From assembly GCA_021829645.1 (NCBI GenBank), contig JAKBPI010000016.1, positions 1 through 50,969 on the forward strand: a stretch of 50,969 nt of DNA. The letters run 5' to 3'. Made by a program: the position numbers and the translations under genes. Positions 42,081 to 50,724 of this stretch are shown here, in pieces. A model generated the notes under the pieces. The model did no database searches. It was not told the DNA's origin and was given only the letters and a program-made list of their open reading frames with translations. Position 1 is the stretch's first letter, and each line of letters opens with the position of its first letter. This stretch comes from Actinomycetes bacterium. Lineage in GTDB: Bacteria; Actinomycetota; Acidimicrobiia; Acidimicrobiales; Bog-793.

Positions 42081-43436
42081 CTAAGAAGAGCTCTGTGTAC
42101 CAGAGTTTACCGGCGTAAAGACCATGTCAAAAGGCTGAACGTTACTCTTCGGAAAACTTACCTCCAAGCCATTCACCTCTATCGTGGCATACGGAGGTGC
42201 CCCCACTCTAACCACAATAGGGCCTGAGGCGTGGTAGGTAGCACTGGAACCGGGACTTATCGTACTCATCCACAGGTATGGGCCATTTGCTTTAGATTGC
42301 ACGCCCACCCAGCACTGCCCCTGAGGGGAAGCTTTGATGGTGATTGTGTAGGTGCCTTTGGGGGCGGCATAGGAAACCACCGAAGGGGAAGCCGAAATGG
42401 GAGCTATTCCGTTGGATCCCGAATTGACAGGAGGTGTCTTTACCGCTTGCTTTTTGGGAGTCTTGGCTGAAATATTACTTTTCGTCTTGCTGAGGTGCTG
42501 CCCGGACGCCAAAGCGGTTTGATTTGAACCCGTATTAGAAGACGTCAACTCCGCAATCCCGGCCGACAGGGCCGCTACTGCCACAACCGATGCAGCCACA
42601 GTAGAAATTTTACGCAGTCTGGCATTACCGGTTATAAAACCAAAACCGTTATCGTCATCAGATACATCCTCGACAGAGGATGTATCCATTTGATCCGTAG
42701 ACCCTGAGGTGTCCAGACGGCGTTTGGTAACACTGGAAGGCTTGACCACATTCTGCAAATCGGCAAGATCAATAACTTCCGTCAATGGTCCATCTGTGAC
42801 ATGAGATTTCTTTGGCAGTGCCTCGGCAGAGGACAAGGCTTCCGATTCGCCGGAAGAGATTGTAAGGCTTTTTTCTTTGTTGGGACTCTGCGAGGCAGGT
42901 ACTTTTTGCGCCGCACTTTGTTTGGTAACAGCTTTTTTTACTTGCGGCTTTGCTTGAGCTCTTAGCTCTTTTAGTTCAGGGGTATCTGGTCTGAGTTTGG
43001 CTACCAACCCACTCAAATCGTTATCCGGAGAAGGCGTATCGACCTTGACCCTGACAGTGTTTAGCGGAGGGGGGACAGAGGAGGGGGTAAAGTCATCAAA
43101 AACTATTTTGGAATCTTTGGCTATATTACTGGGCAATATTTTGACTCTCGGGATTTCTCCGATATCTGGTTTGACTACAACGACTTTTGGAGCATCCGGA
43201 GATTCTATATATGATGAATCCTCTAGGCGTGCAATATGAGGTTGACCTATCTCTTCATCAGTCGGCTGATGGATATCCCCAAACGACTCGGAACGTTTCA
43301 CGACATCGCTCAAGACACCAAGGGTCTTTTTGTAACCGGTTACGGATCTTTTTTCTATTGAGGATCTTCTCATATTTAAAGCAATAACACCTATTGACAA
43401 AAGGACAATTACCAAAATCGCCACGACTACAACCAT
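42081..43436 (-). CDS. Two-TM protein with RodZ-type (DUF4115-like) C-terminal domain
   Basis: 451 residues. A membrane segment at 1-20, a long Ser/Pro/Lys-rich low-complexity region (about 45-270), a second hydrophobic segment (about 274-296), another linker, and a C-terminal beta domain (about 345-445) with Gly-Gln-Cys-Trp-Val-Gly-Val-Gln, Ser-Ala-Thr-Tyr-His-Ala and Val-Arg-Val-Gly-Ala-Pro-Pro-Tyr, which recalls the DUF4115 domain at the end of RodZ. RodZ links the MreB cytoskeleton to the wall, but the cytoplasmic HTH of RodZ is absent here. AGGTAGGTGA precedes the ATG. A role in cell envelope sensing or shape is only inferred. It is convergent with the GT2 gene. Confidence 0.6.
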   Translation of the reverse strand: MVVVVAILVIVLLSIGVIALNMRRSSIEKRSVTGYKKTLGVLSDVVKRSESFGDIHQPTDEEIGQPHIARLEDSSYIESPDAPKVVVVKPDIGEIPRVKILPSNIAKDSKIVFDDFTPSSVPPPLNTVRVKVDTPSPDNDLSGLVAKLRPDTPELKELRAQAKPQVKKAVTKQSAAQKVPASQSPNKEKSLTISSGESEALSSAEALPKKSHVTDGPLTEVIDLADLQNVVKPSSVTKRRLDTSGSTDQMDTSSVEDVSDDDNGFGFITGNARLRKISTVAASVVAVAALSAGIAELTSSNTGSNQTALASGQHLSKTKSNISAKTPKKQAVKTPPVNSGSNGIAPISASPSVVSYAAPKGTYTITIKASPQGQCWVGVQSKANGPYLWMSTISPGSSATYHASGPIVVRVGAPPYATIEVNGLEVSFPKSNVQPFDMVFTPVNSGTQSSS

Positions 43437-43754
43437 GGCTTCACCTACCTAACCGCCTACTCCATACTGTTTCGGGACAGCAACACATAACTAGATTAGA
43501 ACATCAAACAGCCCGTGGCAAAGCGGTATAAAACATTTTTTATCGCATTGCCTTAGATAACGCTAAGATAATAGCAGTTGGAAACGCTGTTTTAAAGTCG
43601 CGGTAAATGTTATCATATTGTAACCTTTGTAAACGCATCTGACACACTGGGCACAACTCGGAAATCTGTGTTTCCACTATAAAATTTAGATCTTGATACA
43701 AAAACATGCACCAGGGGTATTGGCTGTAATCTAACCTGTAGTGGGGGTCAAAAA
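43437..43754. other. Divergent promoter region upstream of the TIR-WD40 gene
   Basis: No gene is supported in these 318 bases. TTGATA at 43693-43698 and TGTAATCT (43725-43732) may be promoter parts for the TIR-WD40 gene, but their spacing is too long to pair. GGGGGTC just before the ATG at 43755 is the probable ribosome site. Nothing else is recognised. Confidence 0.35.
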
Positions 43755-46340
43755 ATGTCAAACATATACATATCGCACAGTACAAACGACAAAGAATTCA
43801 CAGATAAACTACGCTTAGCTTTGGCAAAAAAAGGGCACGAAATCCTCACATCTACCGAAGAGGATGCCTTTACCAAGGCCGGAACCGGTTCTGACCCCAT
43901 AGGAAACTCAGACATCTTGGTATGCATCATGAGTCCTTCTTTTTTGAGTAGCGCTGCCTGCCTCAAAGAAGTCATGAACGCCCTAACTCAAAATAAGTCC
44001 ATCGTAAAAGTTAACTACAGATCTTGCGATAAGGAGCGGATACCTTCCGCCTTAGCTGACTCCCCACCCGTACCAAAAAACGGTCTTTTTAATGAAAAGT
44101 ATGGCGAATCGCTCAATCTGCTACTGGAGCTTATCGAAAATCCCGTCTCGGACGTAGTCACCGGCACAGGTAAAAGCCCGATCAGATCAAAACCACGGAA
44201 ACAAGCCGGGACAAAACTTCCTAAGAGTACCGTTTTACTGGCACTGCTATTGGTGGTGGCTTTGGTGTTTGACTTTGTCAACATATCCTCATCCTCCGCC
44301 ACATCTAACCAAAACTCAGCACAGCTTGCCGCCGCATCTGAAGCTGCATTGAACAGCGATCCGACCCTGGCAGTAAAACTGGCGCTTGATGCTTTACAAA
44401 GCGGCGCTTCGCCGGCAGCACTTACCGCTCTACGGCAGAGCTTGCCGGCAATGCAAGAAAAAGCCCTGCTCTATCAGCAAGGAACCAGCGATGCCACGGA
44501 TGCAGCCTTTTCGCCCAACGGCAAAGAGATTGCCTCGGTCGGCACAAACGGCTTGATCAATATTTGGTCAACACAATCCGATTCCGTCATCAAAACAATC
44601 AAAGAACCGGATTCTGCTCCAATTTCTTCTGTTGCCTACAATTCTAACGGCACCGCTCTCCTTACGGCAAGCCTTTCCGGTTATGCCAGAGTGTTCAATG
44701 CTCAAAGCACTAAATTGATAGCCACCCTTCAGCAAAAGCAAGGAGCCCCCCTCTATGATGCTCAATTCAGCCCGAACTCGGCCGAAGTCGTAACGGCAGC
44801 CGCCAACGGCACGGTGGGCATATTTTCCATTGCTACTCAAAAACAAGTGGGTCAGATAACTTCGCCAAACAACGCCGCTACTTTTGCCGCCTCTATCTCT
44901 CCGAACGGGAGAGCCTTGGCGATAGCCTCTGTCAATGGTTCAGCCAGTATTTACCTGGAGGGGAAAGCCGCTCCTGTGGTTCTAAAAATCGGGGGCGAAG
45001 TAACAGCTTTAAGTTTTACCCCCAATGGACAACAATTGGTAACCGCAGAGGGGAACGGGACTGCCAAAGTATGGCAAGTATCCACGGGACATCTCATTGA
45101 AACTCTTGGAGCCGTAGGGGCTCCGTCTCTATCAGGCGTAGCCGTAAGCCCAGACGGACAACAGATAGCCGTTGTGGGAGCAGATGGTTCCTTCGGCGTC
45201 TATAATAGCGCCACAGGTATACAGACTGAACTACTCAAAGGAGCTACTGGTCTTATAAATAGCGTTGCTTTTAGTCCAGACGGCAAAGAGTTGCTGACCG
45301 CCGGTCAAAATGGCACTTTGCGCATATGGTCAGCGTATCCTCCCGAGCAATCGCTCTCCTTTCAAGAACCGGCTGGTGCTGATATTCTAAACGCTGCCTA
45401 TAGCCCGAATGGACAACAGATAGCCACGGCCAGCGTAGACGGCACCATTAGGATATGGAGTACTTTGACGGGGAAACAGACATCCGTGGCTTCTTTCCCC
45501 AATCATGCCAGCCCCACCGCTGTAGCATTCAACCCTGACGGCAAAGAACTGGCTGTGTCTGGAAGCAACGGGGAAGGGGTTCTCTATAAAGCTGGCAAAT
45601 TATTAACAGTCACATTTTCCAACCCCACCAAGGCCCCTTTGCTATCGGTAGCCTTTTCTCCCAATGGGAAAACGCTCCTGTTTTCCACACAGGATGGATA
45701 TGCGCTGATCTACGACACGGCGACCGGCCGTCTGTTGAAAAGCATTAAAAAGGCAAGCGGGGCTACCATTTATCAGGCAATATACAGCCCGAACGGGCAG
45801 CAAATTGCCACCGTAGCACGTGACGGTTCACTTGATCTATACAGCGCAACTGACTATAAAAAGCTTTGGTCGGGATCCGACGCCGGAAATCCATCTCTGC
45901 TCACCGCGTCTTTCAATGCTTCTGACTCCGAAATCGTCACGAGTGCTTCCAACGGTGAAGTAACAATTTTCAATACACTGAGCGGACAACCCGTAAAGAC
46001 GATTCCCAATGATTCCAATCTGTTGGTTAGCGATGCCTCTTTTTCACCCGTCACCTCAGACGTAGCGATAGCTTACAACAACGGTGAAACTGCCATCTAC
46101 GGCAGTTCCGGTTCACAACTACTCGGTCTATATGGAGCATCCGGTGATCCGGCGGTTTCAGAGGCTATCTTTTCTCCGCGAACCAACAACCTGACTACAG
46201 TGAATAACTTGGGGGTGGTATCCGTGTGGTCAACTGCTATAACCCAAAGCACTTCTGCCTTAGAACAAATAGCAAAAAACACTTTGCCGACACTCAGCCC
46301 CACGGAATTACGAGAGTACTCTATCTACCTGAAGTCATAG
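43755..46340 (+). CDS. Membrane-anchored TIR-domain protein with 14 WD40 repeats
   Basis: 861 residues. The N-terminal TIR domain (about 1-130) begins Ile-Tyr-Ile-Ser-His-Ser-Thr-Asn-Asp with the BB-loop region after it and Cys-Leu-Lys-Glu72-Val-Met-Asn-Ala, where NADase-active TIR domains have their catalytic Glu. A single membrane segment follows at about 158-178 after a basic stretch, so the TIR domain should be cytoplasmic and the rest outside. A short helical stalk (185-232) leads to 14 WD40-like repeats of about 40-45 residues, each with a Phe-Ser-Pro-Asn-Gly-Lys or similar turn and an Asn/Asp-Gly then Ile-Trp/Ile-Tyr ending: enough for two seven-blade propellers. Ligand sensing outside and TIR signalling inside is the likely logic. 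No partner gene is obvious. Confidence 0.8.
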   Translation: MSNIYISHSTNDKEFTDKLRLALAKKGHEILTSTEEDAFTKAGTGSDPIGNSDILVCIMSPSFLSSAACLKEVMNALTQNKSIVKVNYRSCDKERIPSALADSPPVPKNGLFNEKYGESLNLLLELIENPVSDVVTGTGKSPIRSKPRKQAGTKLPKSTVLLALLLVVALVFDFVNISSSSATSNQNSAQLAAASEAALNSDPTLAVKLALDALQSGASPAALTALRQSLPAMQEKALLYQQGTSDATDAAFSPNGKEIASVGTNGLINIWSTQSDSVIKTIKEPDSAPISSVAYNSNGTALLTASLSGYARVFNAQSTKLIATLQQKQGAPLYDAQFSPNSAEVVTAAANGTVGIFSIATQKQVGQITSPNNAATFAASISPNGRALAIASVNGSASIYLEGKAAPVVLKIGGEVTALSFTPNGQQLVTAEGNGTAKVWQVSTGHLIETLGAVGAPSLSGVAVSPDGQQIAVVGADGSFGVYNSATGIQTELLKGATGLINSVAFSPDGKELLTAGQNGTLRIWSAYPPEQSLSFQEPAGADILNAAYSPNGQQIATASVDGTIRIWSTLTGKQTSVASFPNHASPTAVAFNPDGKELAVSGSNGEGVLYKAGKLLTVTFSNPTKAPLLSVAFSPNGKTLLFSTQDGYALIYDTATGRLLKSIKKASGATIYQAIYSPNGQQIATVARDGSLDLYSATDYKKLWSGSDAGNPSLLTASFNASDSEIVTSASNGEVTIFNTLSGQPVKTIPNDSNLLVSDASFSPVTSDVAIAYNNGETAIYGSSGSQLLGLYGASGDPAVSEAIFSPRTNNLTTVNNLGVVSVWSTAITQSTSALEQIAKNTLPTLSPTELREYSIYLKS

Positions 46341-46379
46341 CTGCATAGCAATCCGATTCTGAAATCTTGTCTCACAAGG

Positions 46380-46934
46380 TCAACGCCTCAGGCCGTATCT
46401 TGGTAAGAAGCGATCCGAGATTTCTCTGCGCTTTGGATTCTCTTGGTCCCTTTTCGAGACAATCGGAGCATCGGCTATTTGCCAATCGGCACCTATCTCG
46501 GGGTCGTCATAGGCAATACCCAGTTCGTCGTCGGGATTGTAGTAACCGTCCACAAGGTAAGTAAGTGTGATGTCAGTCAATGTCGCAAACCCGTGAGCCA
46601 CACCGGGCGGAATAAATACTCCTTTTTCCGTTTCTCCATCCAACTCAAAATGCATAGTTGCGCCTTCCGTGGGCGACGAAACCCTTAGGTCATGGAGGAC
46701 AACAAGTGCTCTTCCGCGCAGCAAGTACCAATAGTCCGCCTGATGCATGTGGTAATGGAAACCTACTATTGCACCGTTTTCTTTTTCTGATCTATTGCCT
46801 TGCAGCATCTCACGTCCCAGTGGGAACCAAGAACGCCTGTAGGTTTCCACAAAACGTCCTCTGGTATCACTAAACACAGTCGGTTCCACAATAATTACAT
46901 CTTTAATTTGATCCGATTCAATAATATTTGCCAT
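46380..46934 (-). CDS. RmlC-like cupin (dTDP-sugar epimerase family)
   Basis: 184 residues of the dTDP-4-dehydrorhamnose 3,5-epimerase family. The start motif Val-Phe-Ser-Asp-Thr-Arg-Gly-Arg-Phe-Val-Glu-Thr-Tyr, Gln-Gly-Asn-Arg-Ser, Gly-Phe-His60-Tyr-His, Pro-Gly-Val-Ala-His114-Gly-Phe-Ala and Asp-Asp-Pro-Glu-Ile-Gly-Ala-Asp-Trp are all seen. In canonical RmlC the first His follows Arg-Gly-Leu and a Lys lies about nine residues later; here it is Ile-Val-Gly-Phe and Tyr-Trp-Tyr, so substrate or reaction may differ. No rmlA, rmlB or rmlD neighbours. AGAGAGATGAG precedes the ATG. It probably makes or modifies a surface sugar. Confidence 0.8.
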   Translation of the reverse strand: MANIIESDQIKDVIIVEPTVFSDTRGRFVETYRRSWFPLGREMLQGNRSEKENGAIVGFHYHMHQADYWYLLRGRALVVLHDLRVSSPTEGATMHFELDGETEKGVFIPPGVAHGFATLTDITLTYLVDGYYNPDDELGIAYDDPEIGADWQIADAPIVSKRDQENPKRREISDRFLPRYGLRR

Positions 46935-47072
46935 CTCATCTCTCTTTCGAAACGCAAGATCTATATCTTAGCGCAACCGATAGCTAAATAAAACTGATCT
47001 CTTTGTAGTAGCCGGCTGCTTGAGGAGGGTATAGTACTTAGCCACTTTAGGTGATTAAATAATATAGACACG

Positions 47073-47095
47073 ACCACTATATGTGGTGATAAGAT
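47073..47095 (+). promoter_or_regulatory. Promoter region of the S53 peptidase, probably leaderless
   Basis: A -10-like TAAGAT (47090-47095) ends six bases before the ATG at 47102, and no ribosome site is visible, so the transcript probably begins at or next to the start codon. Just upstream an inverted repeat ACCAC (47073-47077) and GTGGT (47083-47087) could bind a regulator. Confidence 0.4.
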
Positions 47096-47101
47096 ATTAT
47101 T

Positions 47102-50100
47102 ATGCGCACAAAGTGGTTGTCTAACTACTCTAAGTTATATAAGCTATTTCGCTTCTCGCTATTTTTACTTTTGGGTGCATACTTGCCGATCATACTTACT
47201 GCCTCTGCAACAGCTTCGGCGTCCGGACCAACTGTCAGATCCAAACCAATTGTACAATTGGTTCCTTTCGGAGATGCGGGAGCAAAAAATCTTAAAAACT
47301 ATTTACCGCTCAAAAAAAATTTTCCTATCCGCATGGACTTTGTTTTGAAAAGCCCGCGTCTTCACTTTGGCTCTCCGAATCGTAACTCTGTTTCTGAGGT
47401 AACTGCTTGGCTAAAAAGATACGGCGTATACCCCAAACTTCAAGGAAGCACCCTTGGAGTTAGCGCACAATCGCTTACGTTAGCAAGACTACTTGGTACA
47501 AAACTTTTTTGTTACCCCGGGACATGTCAGGCAAAGCATTCGTCGATAGGAACGGCAACTCACATCACATATGCTTTCGGCAAGCCTTACCTGCCGGCTT
47601 ACATCGCAAATGACCTCCTTGCCATCGTGGGATTGAATAACGCAACGACACTTTCACCTTCCGTTTTGAAAACACTACCAAATGACAAGTACGGATCGCC
47701 TTCGCCCTACGGCATTACTGCCAATAACCCAATTTTTGCCAAGGACAAACCGGCAAATGCTTTGTCACCAAGCCCGTCTTCTCTGATAAGCGGACAATCC
47801 GGGCCCGCCTCCTGTCAGGCAGCAAACAATTTTGCCACAGGTACCGGGTTTTATCTTCTCTCTGCCGTGGGAAATCACTATGGAGTCTCACAACTTTTCT
47901 CCGCAGGACACCAAGGAGCCGGAGTCACCATAGGTGTCGCCGAGCTTGGGGAGGCTAACTCCGGCGATATTGCCGCCTACGACCAGTGTTTCGGCCTTTC
48001 CACAAGCAACGTCTCAACCGTCAACGTAGACGGCGGCGGCCCGGCTGGCCTAGATACATTGGAGGCAGACTCTGATATAGAACAACTGCAAACCAATGCA
48101 CCGCTGGCTAAAATCATCAGCTACAACGGTCCCAATCTGGATTGGTCAAGTCTCTATGACGTAGTCAATACAATGGTCAATCCACCGGCGGGAGATCCTC
48201 TGCCACAGGTCATATCAATCAGTTACGGTGGATGTGAAAGCGAATCGGGAGACATTACAGCCCTGGATGCACTTTTTCAACAAGCCGCCGCTCAGGGACA
48301 AAGCGTATTTGTAGCCTCAGGTGACGCTGGTTCTGAAGCGTGCAGAAACTACCCGACCGCCTTGGCGGTGAATTACCCGGGATCTGATCCCTATGTGACC
48401 TCAGTCGGGGGATCAGAAATGATCAACTCAGGAATCACCGATGGTTCCGGTGACGTTGTCTGGAACGACTGCCAAAATGCAACCAGCAGTACTTGTTCTC
48501 AACAGGGATTTGGAGGCGCAGGCGGCGGCGGCGTATCTGCGCTATTTCCAGAACCCGGCTTTCAATCTCAAGCTGTTGGCAATATCAGCGGATCGTGCGG
48601 TTCTTCTGGCGGATGTCGCGCCGTACCCGACATATCAGGCAACGCTTTGGATAATGCGGTTTACTATGATGGGTCTTTTGCCGGAGTAGACGGTACCAGT
48701 CTCTCCACCCCTCTGATAGCCGCCATCACAGCAGACGTCATTCCCACATGCAGCACACCCATAGGAGATTTGGCACCTAGACTTTATAATTACTACAGTA
48801 AATTTGGCTACCAAAATCTGCTAAATCCAATCACAAGTGGAAATAACGACTGGACAGATGCTTTCGGAGGAGCGTCCTACCAGGCAAAAGACGCTTATAA
48901 TTTAGCCACTGGCTTGGGAACTCTGAATGCCCCCGACCTAGCCTGTCCATCCGTTTCATCCCTCTCTGCCACATCCTCCCCCCCGGGGTCTGAAATTACA
49001 ATTAACGGCAGCAACCTTGAAGCCGCCTCAGTCACTTTTGGAACACAAACGGCCAGCATCGTCTCTCAGACATCTGGCAGTCTGCAAGTCATTGTACCCA
49101 ACGGCCAGGGCGGTACTTCACTGGATGTCTCTAACCCCACGGGTTCAACTTCGGGCATTAACTTTTATTTTTCCAACCCGGCGGTTATTCTAAGTACTCA
49201 ATCGTCTTATTTAGCTCCGATCGGCTCGGAAGTCAACATACCCGTGTCTTCATACGGCAACCCAACGGCAACCTTGAGCGAGCAAGGAACTCTGCCGCCG
49301 GGAGTCACATTTAACCTTTCCGGGGGAAGCAGTGCGACTATATCTGGGGTCCCCTCATCGGGTTCGCAGGGCACCTACCCCATAACGCTGACAGCCAGCA
49401 ACGCTCTTGGTTCCCAAAGTAAAACAATTACGCTGGCAGTGGGGAGCGCACCCGTCATAGCCGCTCCGACTTCAATAGGTACCGGTAACAACGACTCATT
49501 GAATGTTTTGTTGGCTGTAGGAAATCCGCAGCCTGTCATCACTGTAGACGGTGGCTCTTCACTGCCAAACGGCATATCCGTGACAGGCGATACTTTAAGC
49601 GGCATTGTCGGAGGCAACAGTGGAGGGAGTTATGTATTGAACTTCACAGCAAGCAATAGTTTTGGATCCTCCGAAGCAAGTATCGCCATATCGGTGGCAA
49701 GTCCTCCCACAATATCCACAAGCACACCCACCACCACAAGCACACCCACCACCACCACGGTAACAAACGTTGAGAGCTATATTTCTCTTATTTCCTCTGG
49801 AGTGAGTATCAAGAAAAACAGAATTGCCTTACAAGCTGACTGTCCGTTGACACACTGTAGCGGACACATAACCATCGGCAGAGGTAAAATGACTTTAGGA
49901 AGTGGCAATTTCAATATTTTACATGGCGCAAATAGGTTGATTTTCATTAGGCTAAATGGCGCTGAGCAAAACAGAATTGCAAGCCTGGCGAATAGGCTGC
50001 AAACTCTGATGATGCGTAAAAATATTGCAGATAGCTCCCGCAAAATTACCAAAAAAGCCTCAAAAGCAAACGGGTCCTCGATCGGTAAAGGAAAGCCTGA

Positions 50101-50293
50101 GCTTAGATTTCTTCCGGCCAAGAAAATAAAAATTATTGCTCTATTGACTATGTATTTAGGTCATCAAACCGTCAAGCGAGAGACAATCTTTTTGTTGGTT
50201 TCATCGACGAAAAAGACAACAGGACACAAGGTAAGCTTTACGTCTAAAAACCGTCATATAAAAATAGACAGGTCGCCAAAGGGGAACCTTTAA
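47102..50293 (+). CDS. Secreted S53 peptidase (pro-kumamolisin/sedolisin) with Ig-like C-terminal domains
   Basis: 1063 residues. A signal peptide with membrane core (about 12-38), an activation prodomain (about 50-190), then the sedolisin catalytic domain (about 250-615) with Glu321-x3-Asp325, the oxyanion Asp408 in Ser-Gly-Asp-Ala-Gly, and Ser533 in Gly-Thr-Ser-Leu-Ser-Thr-Pro. After it come an IPT/TIG domain (about 618-697), two Ig-like putative cadherin/He_PIG type domains (about 698-880), a Thr/Pro linker, and a basic C-terminal domain with paired cysteines (Ala-Asp-Cys and His-Cys-Ser-Gly). That last domain resembles repeat modules of other secreted actinobacterial proteins, here with a Lys/Ser-rich insertion. 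S53 peptidases act at acid pH after self-cleavage of the prodomain. It stands alone and overlaps the next, convergent gene by 4 bases. Confidence 0.9.
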   Translation: MRTKWLSNYSKLYKLFRFSLFLLLGAYLPIILTASATASASGPTVRSKPIVQLVPFGDAGAKNLKNYLPLKKNFPIRMDFVLKSPRLHFGSPNRNSVSEVTAWLKRYGVYPKLQGSTLGVSAQSLTLARLLGTKLFCYPGTCQAKHSSIGTATHITYAFGKPYLPAYIANDLLAIVGLNNATTLSPSVLKTLPNDKYGSPSPYGITANNPIFAKDKPANALSPSPSSLISGQSGPASCQAANNFATGTGFYLLSAVGNHYGVSQLFSAGHQGAGVTIGVAELGEANSGDIAAYDQCFGLSTSNVSTVNVDGGGPAGLDTLEADSDIEQLQTNAPLAKIISYNGPNLDWSSLYDVVNTMVNPPAGDPLPQVISISYGGCESESGDITALDALFQQAAAQGQSVFVASGDAGSEACRNYPTALAVNYPGSDPYVTSVGGSEMINSGITDGSGDVVWNDCQNATSSTCSQQGFGGAGGGGVSALFPEPGFQSQAVGNISGSCGSSGGCRAVPDISGNALDNAVYYDGSFAGVDGTSLSTPLIAAITADVIPTCSTPIGDLAPRLYNYYSKFGYQNLLNPITSGNNDWTDAFGGASYQAKDAYNLATGLGTLNAPDLACPSVSSLSATSSPPGSEITINGSNLEAASVTFGTQTASIVSQTSGSLQVIVPNGQGGTSLDVSNPTGSTSGINFYFSNPAVILSTQSSYLAPIGSEVNIPVSSYGNPTATLSEQGTLPPGVTFNLSGGSSATISGVPSSGSQGTYPITLTASNALGSQSKTITLAVGSAPVIAAPTSIGTGNNDSLNVLLAVGNPQPVITVDGGSSLPNGISVTGDTLSGIVGGNSGGSYVLNFTASNSFGSSEASIAISVASPPTISTSTPTTTSTPTTTTVTNVESYISLISSGVSIKKNRIALQADCPLTHCSGHITIGRGKMTLGSGNFNILHGANRLIFIRLNGAEQNRIASLANRLQTLMMRKNIADSSRKITKKASKANGSSIGKGKPELRFLPAKKIKIIALLTMYLGHQTVKRETIFLLVSSTKKTTGHKVSFTSKNRHIKIDRSPKGNL

Positions 50294-50724
50294 TCGTTAC
50301 CCTCTTCCAGCGCCCTGGTGGAAAAAGCCAAATTCCAATCCGGTCGGGACTCACCGTCGATTACTAGCCGCCAGTTATAACGCTTACCGAGCTCCAGTGG
50401 CAAGGGGCCGAAATTGATAGCCAAAGCAACATCAATTGGACTTCCGGCAGGAATTGATTCTGGTCTCGCTACTTCAAAATCGCCCCGCACTTCAATAGAC
50501 TGAGTACCTTCCGGTGTTTCTGCCATCACAGGAGCCCCATCCTCATCAAGAAGATAAAGTTCCCAATGATGCACTTGGTCGGCTTCCGTCCAGTCAACAT
50601 CTATTTTGAGAGCAACAGCCGATGGCATAGGAGCCGGTCCTATCAATGACCACCCGCCACCAAGTATAAAGAGTTTTCCTTCGGCGACCTGCGCCGAATC
50701 ACAAAGCAGCATAGTAACTCTCAT
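50290..50724 (-). CDS. DUF6941-like conserved actinobacterial protein
   Basis: 144 residues from the ATG at 50724, chosen because GGAG lies about six bases before it; a TTG at 50736 would add four residues without a ribosome site. The N-terminus Val-Thr-Met-Leu-Leu-Cys-Asp-Ser-Ala-Gln-Val-Ala-Glu-Gly-Lys-Leu with Ile-Leu-Gly-Gly-Gly-Trp matches, from memory, the DUF6941 family, small beta proteins of unknown role common in actinobacteria. Its 3' end overlaps the peptidase gene by 4 bases. Confidence 0.75.
   Translation of the reverse strand: MRVTMLLCDSAQVAEGKLFILGGGWSLIGPAPMPSAVALKIDVDWTEADQVHHWELYLLDEDGAPVMAETPEGTQSIEVRGDFEVARPESIPAGSPIDVALAINFGPLPLELGKRYNWRLVIDGESRPDWNLAFSTRALEEGND

Noticed and set aside
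43540-43785. Small minus-strand frame upstream of the TIR-WD40 gene
   Set aside because: It overlaps the TIR start and has no ribosome site; the cysteines it contains look accidental.
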